Made by a program: the position numbers and the translations under genes. From NCBI GenBank assembly GCA_963716685.1, contig CAVQTR010000006.1, positions 1 to 64,000 on the forward strand: a stretch of 64,000 nucleotides of DNA, given 5' to 3'. Each line of letters begins with the position of its first letter. Positions within the stretch are counted from its first letter, which is position 1. This stretch comes from JALYXI01 sp963716685. GTDB taxonomy: Bacteria; Acidobacteriota; Terriglobia; Bryobacterales; Bryobacteraceae. This document shows positions 14,988 to 24,033 of this stretch, one piece after another. Below the pieces are notes generated by a model, which had not been told where the DNA came from, did no database searches, and saw only the letters and a list, made by a program, of their open reading frames with translations.

Positions 14988-17531
14988 ATGGCTGATTCCG
15001 AACTCCCGCCTCAGGGGCCTCCGCCGCCCGCGCAGCCGCCGCTGCTGAACGGCGGCAACGACGATAACGACCCCAATAAGAACCACATTCCGGTCAACAT
15101 CGAAGACGAGATGCGGCGTTCGTACCTCGATTACGCCATGAGCGTAATCATCGGGCGCGCTCTTCCCGATGTCCGTGACGGTCTGAAACCGGTCCACCGC
15201 CGCATTTTGTGGGGCATGAACGAACTGGGCCTCCAGCCCAACCGCCCCACCCGCAAATCCGCCAAGATTACCGGCGAGGTGATGGGCAAATATCACCCGC
15301 ACGGAGACGCTTCCATTTACGACTCCATCGTTCGCATGGCGCAGCCGTTCAACATGCGCTATCCGCTGATCGATGGTCAGGGCAACTTCGGCTCGGTGGA
15401 CGGTGATCCGCCCGCGGCGCAGCGGTATACCGAAGCGCGGCTGTCCCGCATTGCTACCGCGCTGCTGGCCGATATCGATAAGGAAACTGTCGATTTCCGC
15501 GCTAATTACGACGACAGCGAACAGGAGCCGGAAGTTCTTCCCACCCGCGTCCCGAATCTGCTGATCAACGGCTCCTCCGGCATCGCGGTCGGCATGGCGA
15601 CCAACGTTCCGCCGCACAACCTGACCGAGATCGTCGATGCCTGCATCGCGCTGATGAAAGATCCGAATACGCCGCTGCTCGAGATCATGAAGCTCGTGCC
15701 CGGCCCGGATTTCCCGACTGGCGGCATCATCCTCGGGCGGGCCGGCATTCTGGACGCGTTCATGCGCGGGCGCGGTTCGCTCAAGATTCGCGCCAAGGCC
15801 TCTATCGAGCCGATGGGGAAGGATCGCGAGCGCATCGTGGTATCGGAGATCCCGTATCAGGTGAACAAATCGCGCCTGATCGAGAACACCGCGGCCCTCA
15901 TTAACGAGAAGAAGATCGAAGGCATCTCGGATGTGCGCGACGAAAGCGATCGCGATGGCATGCGCATCGTCTTCGAACTGAAGCGCGGCGAGCAGGCCGA
16001 TATCGTCCTGAACAATCTGTATAAACAGACCCAGCTGCAGATCAGCTTCGGCATCATCAACCTTTCGATCGTCAACGGGCAGCCGCGCGAGCTTCCGCTG
16101 ATCGATACCATCAAATACTTCCTCGAGCACCGCACCGATGTGGTGCGCCGGCGCACCGACTACGAACTTCGCAAGGCGCGTGAACGCGAGCACATTCTGC
16201 TCGGATTCCAGATCGCGCTCGACAATCTCGACGAAGTCATCCGCATGATCCGCGCGGCCACGTCGCCCAAAGACGCCCGTGATTCGCTGATTGCGCGATT
16301 CGCGTTCAGCGACAAGCAGGCCCAGGCCATCATCGAAATGCAGCTGCAGCGCCTAACCGGCATGGAGCAGCAGAAGATTCTGACCGAACTGGCGGACATT
16401 CAGGTCAGAATCGCCCAGTATCTGGAAATCCTCAGCTCGGAAACGGTTCTGCGCAACCTGATCATTAAGGAGCTGAAGGAAGTTCAGAAGGAATACGGCG
16501 ACGCGCGCCGCACCGAGATTGTCGACGACACCGGCGAGATCAATATCGAAGATCTGGTTCCGGTCGAAGACGTCGCGGTGACCGTGACGCACGGCGGGTA
16601 CCTGAAGCGCACCGCGGTCGATACCTACAGGCGCCAGACGCGCGGCGGCAAAGGCCGGATCGGGATGGGGACGCGCACGGAAGACTTTGTCGAATACTTC
16701 CTCGTCGCCTCGACGCATGCCTACCTGCTGATTTTCACCAACAAGGGCCGCGTGTACTGGCTCAAAATCTACAACATCCCCGACGCCACCACCACGGGCA
16801 AGGGCAAAAACATTTCGAACCTGATCAATCTGCAGCCGGACGAAACCGTGAAAGCGTTTTTGCCGGTCAAAGAGTTCGGCGCCGATACCTTCGTCGTGAT
16901 GGTCACCAAGAATGGCGTCATCAAGAAGTGCCAGCTGACGGAATTCAATCACCCGCTGCAGCGCGGAATCATCGCGCTCGGCGTGGAGGATGGCGATGAA
17001 CTGATCGCCGCGCGCCTAACGAACGGCAGCAACTTCATGTTCCTCGGCAGTCATGAGGGCCAGGCGATTCGCTTCTCCGAGAAGGAAGTGCGCGCTATGG
17101 GCCGGCCGGCCTACGGCGTGAATGCCATGGATCTGGAAAACGGCGATTTCATCGTCGGCGCCGAAGTGGTGGACAGCGACGGGCTCATTCTCTCCATCTC
17201 CGAAAACGGCTATGGCAAACGCACACCCTTAAAGGATTACCGGCTGATTCGCCGCGGCGGCAAGGGTGTCATCAACATGAAGACCACCAGCCGCAACGGC
17301 AAAATCGTCGCAATTCTCGCGATAAAGGAAGATTCCGATCTGATGCTGGTGACCAAAGACGGCAAGATGATTCGCATCGATGCCAACGCCATCCGCCAGA
17401 CAGGCCGCAGCGCTCAGGGAGTTTGTCTGGTGAAGATGGATCCGGGCGACCGCGTCGCCGCGGCCTGCGTGATCCCGGAAGCCGCGGAAACTACTGACGA
17501 TTCGGCTCAGCCGGAGTTGCCGCTGCAGTAG
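14988..17531 (+). CDS. gyrA: DNA gyrase subunit A
   Basis: An 847-residue GyrA. The breakage-reunion domain contains the catalytic tyrosine in AAQRYTEARL and the tower and coiled-coil regions; six beta-pinwheel repeats (about 520-830) form the DNA-wrapping domain. The GyrA box is QTRGGKG, a mild variant of the usual Q-R-R-G-G-K-G. The quinolone-binding region reads HGDASIYD, so the residue equivalent to E. coli Ser83 is Ala, as in mycobacteria, and the Asp87 equivalent is kept. A short Pro-rich N-terminal extension (about 25 residues) and a short acidic tail are present. gyrB is not nearby. Confidence 0.96.
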   Translation: MADSELPPQGPPPPAQPPLLNGGNDDNDPNKNHIPVNIEDEMRRSYLDYAMSVIIGRALPDVRDGLKPVHRRILWGMNELGLQPNRPTRKSAKITGEVMGKYHPHGDASIYDSIVRMAQPFNMRYPLIDGQGNFGSVDGDPPAAQRYTEARLSRIATALLADIDKETVDFRANYDDSEQEPEVLPTRVPNLLINGSSGIAVGMATNVPPHNLTEIVDACIALMKDPNTPLLEIMKLVPGPDFPTGGIILGRAGILDAFMRGRGSLKIRAKASIEPMGKDRERIVVSEIPYQVNKSRLIENTAALINEKKIEGISDVRDESDRDGMRIVFELKRGEQADIVLNNLYKQTQLQISFGIINLSIVNGQPRELPLIDTIKYFLEHRTDVVRRRTDYELRKAREREHILLGFQIALDNLDEVIRMIRAATSPKDARDSLIARFAFSDKQAQAIIEMQLQRLTGMEQQKILTELADIQVRIAQYLEILSSETVLRNLIIKELKEVQKEYGDARRTEIVDDTGEINIEDLVPVEDVAVTVTHGGYLKRTAVDTYRRQTRGGKGRIGMGTRTEDFVEYFLVASTHAYLLIFTNKGRVYWLKIYNIPDATTTGKGKNISNLINLQPDETVKAFLPVKEFGADTFVVMVTKNGVIKKCQLTEFNHPLQRGIIALGVEDGDELIAARLTNGSNFMFLGSHEGQAIRFSEKEVRAMGRPAYGVNAMDLENGDFIVGAEVVDSDGLILSISENGYGKRTPLKDYRLIRRGGKGVINMKTTSRNGKIVAILAIKEDSDLMLVTKDGKMIRIDANAIRQTGRSAQGVCLVKMDPGDRVAAACVIPEAAETTDDSAQPELPLQ

Positions 17532-17628
17532 ACAGTTCGGCTTTCAGTGTTTCCATTCTTGCTCGGCGCGCGAGCTTCTTTTTGCGCAGGCGTCCGTAGC
17601 GCGCCTTATCGCCGTTTCGTGATGACAT
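17491..17628 (-). CDS. Small Lys/Arg-rich protein overlapping gyrA end
   Basis: A 45-residue open frame starting at the ATG at 17628: MSSRNGDKARYGRLRKKKLA, then RRARMETLKAELSTAA. The highly basic helix resembles short ribosome-associated or nucleic-acid-binding proteins, and I recall similar 'SRNGDKARF' short proteins in Acidobacteria, although this cannot be checked here. GAAGG lies just upstream of the ATG. It overlaps the last 41 bases of gyrA on the opposite strand, and its unusual amino-acid bias is not what chance antisense reading of gyrA would give, since most of it lies outside gyrA. Confidence 0.6.
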   Translation of the reverse strand: MSSRNGDKARYGRLRKKKLARRARMETLKAELSTAAATPAEPNRQ

Positions 17629-17645
17629 AGGCCTTCAGCCTAGCA

Positions 17646-19475
17646 TCATTCGGTCACCAGCACCCGTAGCCCGGAGTCATGGAAGATGCGTTCCGTGGCT
17701 TTGCGGAAGTCCGCAGCCCGGGCTTTCGGGATGTCCACGAACACCTGCGGATTGCGGTCCGTCAGCGGAAACCAGGAGCTTTGGATCTGCACCATGATGC
17801 GGTGGCCGGGCCGGAATGTGTGGCAGACATCGGGCATCGCAAAGTCGATTTTGGTTTCCTTTCCCGGCGTGAACGGTTCCGGTTTCGCCATGCTGTTGCG
17901 GAACTTGCCGCGGAAGGGCTCGCCGCGCACCAGTTGCTGATAGCCGGCCATGTGAATGCCTTTCGGGTTCGGCTCGGGATCCGGGTAATCGTTCGGATAC
18001 ACGTCGATCAGCTTGACCACGAAATCGGAATCGGTGCCGCTGGTGGAAACGCGAAGCGCCGGAGAAATCGGCCCGGCGATGGTCACATCGTGGTCGAGCG
18101 GCTCCGTCTGATAGGTGAGGACATCGGTGCGGCGCGAGGCGAAGCGCTGGTCATACGTCATGTAGTCGGACGGCATCCCTTCGCCAATCTCGCCGATCAC
18201 TGGCACGGGATGCGCGGGGTCGCTGACATACTCGTCATAGCCAGACTCGCCGGGCGTGTCCCAGGCGAGTTTGCCGCCTGCGCCGAGATAAAGCGTTTTC
18301 GCGACGGCGTTCTTCGGCGGCCAGGCATCAAACTTGCGCCAGTCGTCGGTTCCGGTTTCGAAGACCCAGGCTTTGGGGAATTTGGTGTCCTTGCCTTTCA
18401 GATGGGCGATGAAAAAGGGCAGCTCGATCTCTTCGCGAAAGTATTCGCGCGTCTTTGACCCAAACGTCAGATTGCCGAGTTTGTTTCCGTCGCCCCGCGC
18501 CCAGCCGCCATGCGGCCACGGACCCATCACGAGCGTGTCGGGCGCAGCCGGCCCGCCCGCCTCGATGGCACGGAACAGCTTCAGCGGTCCCGCGAGGTCT
18601 TCGGCGTCAAACCATCCACCCACAAACAGTACCGCCGGCGTGATGTGCTGCATATGCGGCGCGAGCGCGCGGGCCTGCCAGAACGCATCGTAGTCGGGAT
18701 GCTGCAGAATGTCGTTCCAGTAAACGTTCTGGTTTTTCAGATATTTCTCATTGCTGTTCGAGAGCGGCCCCATTTTGAGGTAGAACTCGTAGGAATCGGG
18801 CGTGCCGAAAGAGAAGCGGCCCTCGCCGCGCTCGGGCCGGGCAGGCTCTGGTCCGCGCGGCTTGAAGCTGGTGTAGAAACCGAAGTTGGCGGCGAGGAAG
18901 AACGCGCCATTGTGATAGGCGTCGTCGCCGTTCCCGACGTCGCCCATCGGAGCCTGCGGGGAAGCTGCCTTCAGCGCGGGATGCGCATCGATCATGCCGT
19001 AGGCCGTGTAGAAACCGGGATACGAGATGCCCCACTGCCCCACGCGGCCGTTGTTGTTGGGAACGTTTTTGACCAGCCAGTCGATAGTGTCGTACGTGTC
19101 ATAGCGCTCGGGGTCTTTGAGCGTGGGCACGTCGACAAACCGGCCCTCCGAAAGATACCGGCCGCGGACATCCTGATACACAAAGATGAACGTCTCCTTC
19201 GTGAACAGCTCCGAGGGACCAAGCACGGCGCGATAGTTGTCGATACCGTAAGGCGCGACGGAATAAGGCGTGCGCTGCATGATGATGGGCCACTTCTGGG
19301 CCTGATCCTTCGGCACGTACACAGAAGTGAAGAGCTTCACGCCGTCCCGCATGGGAATGCGGTAATCGTACTTGGTGTAGTGAGAGCGCGTATATTCCAG
19401 CTGCTTGCGCGCCTCGTCATTCTGGGCAAGCAGAGGAAGCGCAGCGAGCGCGATCAAAATGCGGACACGGATCAT
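17646..19475 (-). CDS. Secreted CocE/NonD-family hydrolase (X-Pro dipeptidyl-peptidase type)
   Basis: A 609-residue serine hydrolase of the CocE/NonD family. The ATG at 19475 gives a signal peptide (RVRILIALAALPLLAQ). The catalytic domain starts at DYRIPMRDGVKLFTSVYVPK; the nucleophile motif is GQWGISYPGFY, the acidic residue is probably in LFVGGWFDAEDLAG and the histidine in GPWPHGGW. A C-terminal jelly-roll (about 400-605, DHDVTIAGPISPALRVSTSG) closes the protein as in X-Pro dipeptidyl peptidases and cocaine esterase. It is exported and acts on an unknown ester or peptide; divergent from the CE15-type gene by 58 bases. Confidence 0.87.
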   Translation of the reverse strand: MIRVRILIALAALPLLAQNDEARKQLEYTRSHYTKYDYRIPMRDGVKLFTSVYVPKDQAQKWPIIMQRTPYSVAPYGIDNYRAVLGPSELFTKETFIFVYQDVRGRYLSEGRFVDVPTLKDPERYDTYDTIDWLVKNVPNNNGRVGQWGISYPGFYTAYGMIDAHPALKAASPQAPMGDVGNGDDAYHNGAFFLAANFGFYTSFKPRGPEPARPERGEGRFSFGTPDSYEFYLKMGPLSNSNEKYLKNQNVYWNDILQHPDYDAFWQARALAPHMQHITPAVLFVGGWFDAEDLAGPLKLFRAIEAGGPAAPDTLVMGPWPHGGWARGDGNKLGNLTFGSKTREYFREEIELPFFIAHLKGKDTKFPKAWVFETGTDDWRKFDAWPPKNAVAKTLYLGAGGKLAWDTPGESGYDEYVSDPAHPVPVIGEIGEGMPSDYMTYDQRFASRRTDVLTYQTEPLDHDVTIAGPISPALRVSTSGTDSDFVVKLIDVYPNDYPDPEPNPKGIHMAGYQQLVRGEPFRGKFRNSMAKPEPFTPGKETKIDFAMPDVCHTFRPGHRIMVQIQSSWFPLTDRNPQVFVDIPKARAADFRKATERIFHDSGLRVLVTE

Positions 19476-19533
19476 TTTGATGTGAATGATACCCTGTTTG
19501 CGCGGATGCGGAAGATGTGATCTGTTATTCCAC

Positions 19534-21659
19534 ATGAAGTCAGCCGCTTTGATCCTTCCTGTCGCCGCGCTGCTCTGCGGGCAAACGTCCGTCGAGACCA
19601 CCAACTGGACCGCCGAGCAGGATCACCGGAACATGATGGACCAGCTGGGCATCAAAGCGCTGCGGCCGGGACCCAGCGGGAACGAGGCCAACCCCAACCA
19701 CGCCAACTACGACGAGGCGGCGGCGAATCCGTATCCAAATCTGCCGGATGTGTTGACGCTGCGGAATGGGAGGAAAGTTACTTCCCAGGCAATGTGGTGG
19801 AATCAGCGGCGGCCCGAAATCGTGGAGGACTTCGAGCGGGAATTGCTGGGGCGCGTGCCGAAGAACGTTCCCGGCGTGAAGTGGGAGGTGACGAAGACGG
19901 CGGAATCGACTCTCGGCGGACGTCCCGTGATTGGGAAACAGCTGCTTGGGCATGTTGTCAGCGCATCCGACCCGAGCGTGCATGTCGACATGCAGATGAC
20001 GCTGGTGGTTCCGGCGCACGCAAAAGGGCCTGTGCCCGTAATGATGATGTTCGGCGGACGCGGCATTCCCGAAGTCGCCTTCCCTGCTCCGGTTTTCCCG
20101 CGGCCGCCCGGCGCGGCGGCGCCGCCGGTTCCGCGCCGATCCGCCGGCCACGGAACAGCTGATCGCCGATGGCTGGGGTTTCGCCGGGATCAATCCGTCC
20201 AGCATTCAGGCCGACAACGGCGCGGGTCTGACGAAGGGAATCATCGGCCTGGTGAATCATGGACAGCCGCGCAAGCCGGACGATTGGGGCGCGCTGCGCG
20301 CGTGGGCGTGGGGCGCGTCGCGCGGCCTCGACTATCTGGAAACCGATCCGACGGTAAACGCAAAGCAGGTCGGCATCGAAGGCGTATCGCGCTATGGCAA
20401 AGCCGCGCTGGTGACCATGGCGTTCGATACGCGGTTCGCGGTGGTGCTGGTCGGTTCGTCCGGCGAGGGCGGCGCGAAGCTGCATCGCCGCAACTGGGGC
20501 GAAGCCGTCGAGAACCTGACCGGAATCGGCGAGTATCACTGGATGGCGGGCAACTTCCTGAAGTATGGCGCGTCGGAAGCGACGTTCGGGAGCAAGACGG
20601 CGAACGATCTGCCGGTTGACGCGCACGAACTGATCGCTCTGTGCGCGCCGCGTCTCACCTTCATCAGTTACGGAGTTCCCGAGAAGGGCGATGCGAAGTG
20701 GCTGGATCAGCAGGGCAGTTTCATGGCTGCCGTTGCCGCCGAGCCGGTGTTCCGGCTTGCTGGGTGCGAAGGATCTGGGCGTTTCGGAGGACTACCGTAC
20801 AGCGAAGATGCCGGCCGTCAATGCCGGCCTGCTGGACGGTCAGCTCGCCTGGCGGCAGCACGATGGCGGACATACCGACGCGCCGAACTGGAGGTACTTC
20901 ATTCCGTGGGCGGACAGGTTTCTGCACCACGCGCCTGCGAGTCGCGCCGTGCAGCGGAGCGACAGCAACTCCGGGATCGCGCACGAGCGGCTGCTGGCCA
21001 AGCGCACGCAGGGTCAAATCGACGTCTACTTCGAAGGCGATTCCATCACGCGGCGCTGGGATGCGCTGGACTATCCACAGCTGCTCGAGAACTGGAACCG
21101 GAACTTCCGCGGCTGGAACGCGGCGGATTTCGGCTGGGGCGCCGATCGCGTGGAGAATATCCTTTGGCGTCTGGAGAATGGAGAACTGGATGGCGTCAAC
21201 CCGAGGGTAATTGTTCTGCTGGCCGGCACGAACAACGTCGGGAACAAAGCGCCGGCGGCAGGAACGGATGCCGCGGCCGCCCAGGTTGTGGGAGGAATTC
21301 AGGAAGTGCTGCGCGTGATGCAGGCGAAAGCACCACACGCAGTCATCATCCTGACGGCGATCTTTCCCCGCAACGACAACATGGATGTGATGCCGGAGAT
21401 CGACGCCATCAACGCCGGGCTGGCGAAGCTGGCCGACGGACGAAAGATCCGGTATCTAAACGTGAACAGCAAGCTCGCGGGTCCGGATGGAAAACTCTAC
21501 GACGGCATGATGAATGAGCGGGACAAACTGCATCCGCAGGAAAAGGGCTATCAGGTTTGGGCGGATGCGCTAAAGCCGATGCTGACCGAACTGCTGGGGC
21601 CGCGCGCGGGCGAAGATCATGCGCCGCCGCCAACCGGCGATCCTTCCGCTAAGCGGTAG
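19534..21659 (+). pseudogene. CE15 glucuronoyl esterase-SGNH hydrolase fusion, two frameshifts
   Basis: Three consecutive frames join into one protein of about 707 residues. Part one (19534 to about 20130) has a signal peptide (MKSAALILPVAALLCG) and the start of a CE15 4-O-methyl-glucuronoyl methylesterase. Part two (about 20130-20759) contains the CE15 nucleophile block GIEGVSRYGKAAL and DAHELIALCAPR. Part three (about 20759-21659) has the CE15 histidine in HDGGHTDAPNW, then a complete SGNH/GDSL esterase domain: FEGDSITRRWD, LLAGTNNVG and DKLHPQEKGY. Each junction needs removal of one base (around 20130 in a GC-rich run and in 'cggcttgctggg' at 20756-20767). The motifs are otherwise perfect, so the decay is recent or the breaks are sequence errors. 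The intact enzyme would cut lignin-carbohydrate ester bonds and remove acyl groups. Confidence 0.8.
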
Positions 21660-22587
21660 CGAAGCGCGGCAGTTTTTGCTTCAGCGTGAGCACCGGCGCG
21701 AACACGTCACCGCGCTCTTCGAGACGGCGGAGCGCGGACGAAGGCTCGAGACACAGCGCGTCGGGATTGCGCGTCTCGCGCATCTGGTCGAGTTCTTCCC
21801 ACGTGACGGGCAGCGAGACAAATGGCCGGTCGCGCTTGGCGCGCAGCGAGTAAACGCCAACGGTGGTCTTGAAGTCGGAGTTCTGACTCCAGTCGATGAA
21901 GACTTTGCCGGGCCGCAGTTCCTTCGCCATCTTCGCCACGATCAGATCAGGATGCGCCTGCGCGAGTGCCTGCGCGACGGCTTTCGCGAACGGCTGCGTG
22001 CGCTCGTACGTCACGCGAGTGTTCAGCGGCAGATAGATCTGAATGCCCTTGGAGCCGGAGACCTTAGGGAAAGCCTGCAGGCCAAGATCATTCAGCATGG
22101 CGCGAAGAAGAAAGGCGACCTCCGCGCAGGTGACCGCGTCGGCGCCTTCACCGGGATCGAGATCAAAGACGATGCTGAGAGGAACATCGAGCGCCTTCGC
22201 GGTGTGCAGAAACGGATGCAGTTCCAAACTGGCCGCGTTGGCGCACCAGATCAACGTGGGCAGATCGTCGACGACGACGTAGCGGATATCGGCGCCTCCG
22301 TTGCGGCGCGGCACGGGCGCGATCCGCACCCAACCGGGCGTGAAGCGCGGCGCATCCTTTTCATAGAACGCCCTTCCCGCGACGCCGTCGGGGAAGCGCT
22401 TCATGGTCACTGGGCGGTTCTTCAGATGAGGCAGCAGCCATGGTGCAACGCGGGCGTAGTAGTCGATCACCTGCGCCTTGGTGAAGTCCGCCGCGGGATA
22501 CAGAACTTTCTCGAGGTTGGTCAGCGCGACCGTGCGGCCTTCGACGGTCAGCTGCTGTTTAGCGGACGTCCTTGCGGTAGGCGGCAT
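21649..22587 (-). CDS. Stand-alone LigD-type DNA polymerase/primase domain
   Basis: A 312-residue protein equal to the polymerase domain of bacterial DNA ligase D, an archaeal-eukaryal primase-fold enzyme that fills ends during non-homologous end joining. Visible are VTMKRFPDGVAGRAFYEKDA, the metal-binding VFDLDPGEGAD, the SGSKGIQIYLPL block and KVFIDWSQNSDFKTTVGVYS. No ligase or nuclease domain is attached and neither Ku nor a ligase is in the window. Its start overlaps the end of the DUF6807 gene by 29 bases; its end overlaps the end of the CE15-SGNH gene. Confidence 0.88.
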   Translation of the reverse strand: MPPTARTSAKQQLTVEGRTVALTNLEKVLYPAADFTKAQVIDYYARVAPWLLPHLKNRPVTMKRFPDGVAGRAFYEKDAPRFTPGWVRIAPVPRRNGGADIRYVVVDDLPTLIWCANAASLELHPFLHTAKALDVPLSIVFDLDPGEGADAVTCAEVAFLLRAMLNDLGLQAFPKVSGSKGIQIYLPLNTRVTYERTQPFAKAVAQALAQAHPDLIVAKMAKELRPGKVFIDWSQNSDFKTTVGVYSLRAKRDRPFVSLPVTWEELDQMRETRNPDALCLEPSSALRRLEERGDVFAPVLTLKQKLPRFATA

Positions 22588-23494
22588 AGACTTTGTCCAG
22601 CGCGGCGGGCACGGTGTTGCCGGGGTGAATCAGGACGCGGTAGCGGAAGCGCAGGGATTGGCCCGGCTCGATCGTCATAGCGCCAGATGGCGCCGCTCCT
22701 TTGGTGAAGTCATGCGCGCCGAAGGGATTGGCGGCGAACAGGCCGTACGCGCGCGCGTGCCAGAACGTGGGGTGCGCGGGATTACCGGGGTGATCGAAGA
22801 TCGCGACGCCGACGTCTTCACCGGCAACCTGCCCGGCGTAATCCATCCAGTCGGCGCGCTTGCCCCAGCACTCGGCTTCGGTGTGCGCGCCGAGCGAATT
22901 GGTCATGCGGCCGCCGTGCTGCTCTTCGAGCGGAGTGGCGAGCCGGATGGCGAATGTTCCTTCTTTGGTATCGCCGAACGTAACCTTCACCACGGCAGTC
23001 AGGCGGATATCGAAATCCATGGTGCGGTTCACCGGATCGGCATAGAAGACGATGCGGCGGTCTTCGGTGAGAAGAGGCTTGCCCGCGGGATCAAGCCAGG
23101 TGAACTCGGCCTGCAGATCGCCCGATTTCTCGCCGCTGTGGACCCCGACGACGCGCTTGAGAACGATAGTTCCCTGTTTGCCGGTTCGCTGCGCGGGTTC
23201 GTTGCCCCACAGATCGAAGCCGTTCACATTGCCGTGGCTGAACCAGAGACCGCGATGGTGCGGATGATCCTTGCTTTCACCCGGCACGTCCGCCATGGGA
23301 TATTCCCGCGTCACCAGTTTTCCGGTGGCCGTGCGCAGCGGATGCAGGTACGGCTTAGTGGCGTTTGGACCATAGAACAGCGCCGTAAACGGTTTGCCGC
23401 CGATCTCAACGGAGATCTGGCTGGGTTGTTGCCGAACCGTTACTTGCGCCGCCAGAGAGGCGGCCATGATAATCAACACTGCGAACGCGCGCAT
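22559..23494 (-). CDS. Secreted DUF6807 (PmoA-like) protein
   Basis: A 311-residue exported protein with a signal peptide (MRAFAVLIIMAASLAAQ) and a single DUF6807 domain (also annotated 'methane oxygenase PmoA'). Family blocks are KPYLHPLRTATGKLVTREYP, KDHPHHRGLWFSHGNVNGFD and the late HARAYGLFAANPFG. Despite the old name, these proteins are not methane oxygenase; they are common in Bacteroidota, Planctomycetota and Acidobacteriota beside sugar-degradation genes, and the function is unknown. The His-rich motif suggests a metal or carbohydrate site. It is divergent from coaD by only 27 bases. Confidence 0.82.
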   Translation of the reverse strand: MRAFAVLIIMAASLAAQVTVRQQPSQISVEIGGKPFTALFYGPNATKPYLHPLRTATGKLVTREYPMADVPGESKDHPHHRGLWFSHGNVNGFDLWGNEPAQRTGKQGTIVLKRVVGVHSGEKSGDLQAEFTWLDPAGKPLLTEDRRIVFYADPVNRTMDFDIRLTAVVKVTFGDTKEGTFAIRLATPLEEQHGGRMTNSLGAHTEAECWGKRADWMDYAGQVAGEDVGVAIFDHPGNPAHPTFWHARAYGLFAANPFGAHDFTKGAAPSGAMTIEPGQSLRFRYRVLIHPGNTVPAALDKVYAAYRKDVR

Positions 23495-23521
23495 GGAAGG
23501 AATTTATCACGGCAAGCCGGC

Positions 23522-24013
23522 ATGATCACAGCCATTTACCCGGGCTCATTCGATCCCATTACCAACGGACATCTCGATCTGATTCAGCGCGGGGCGCGTC
23601 TTTTCGACAAGCTGATTGTCGCCGTGCTGAATAATGAGGCGAAGCAGCCGCTGTTTTCCGCGGCGGAACGCATGGACATGCTGCTTGAAACCGTGCAGCA
23701 TCTGCCGAACGTGGAAGTGGATTCGTTCGGCGGGCTGCTGGTGGAATACGCGGCGTCGCGCGAGGCGAAGGTGCTGCTGCGGGGTATCCGCGCCGTGTCT
23801 GATTACGAATACGAACTGCAGATGGCGCTGATGAACCGGCGCCTGGCGCCGGAGATTGAAACGGTGTCGCTGATGTCGAGCGAAGCGTTTTCTTTCATCA
23901 GTTCGCGGCTGGTGAAGCAGGTCATCGGGCTGGGCGGCAACATTTCCGGTCTGGTGCCGCCGCCGGTGGAAGTGCGGCTGAAAAACCGGCTGCATCGCCC
24001 GCGCGGGGCCTGA
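23522..24013 (+). CDS. coaD: Phosphopantetheine adenylyltransferase
   Basis: A 163-residue enzyme of coenzyme A synthesis, joining ATP and 4'-phosphopantetheine to dephospho-CoA. The nucleotide-binding YPGSFDPITNGHLDLI, the RGIRAVSDYEYELQMALMNR block and SEAFSFISSRLVKQ are complete and the length is typical. I chose the ATG at 23522, which starts the family N-terminus directly; the longer open frame upstream lies over the divergent gene. It begins a compact plus-strand run with the aminotransferase and manA. Confidence 0.96.
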   Translation: MITAIYPGSFDPITNGHLDLIQRGARLFDKLIVAVLNNEAKQPLFSAAERMDMLLETVQHLPNVEVDSFGGLLVEYAASREAKVLLRGIRAVSDYEYELQMALMNRRLAPEIETVSLMSSEAFSFISSRLVKQVIGLGGNISGLVPPPVEVRLKNRLHRPRGA

Positions 24014-24033
24014 AATCTGCGAAATTAGTATGG

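Noticed and set aside
14952..16193. 413-codon minus-strand frame opposite gyrA
   Set aside because: Antisense of a conserved gyrA region; long antisense frames are expected at this GC content.
22478..23521. N-terminal extension of coaD by about 348 codons
   Set aside because: The extension is the complement of the DUF6807 gene; CoaD begins at the ATG at 23522.
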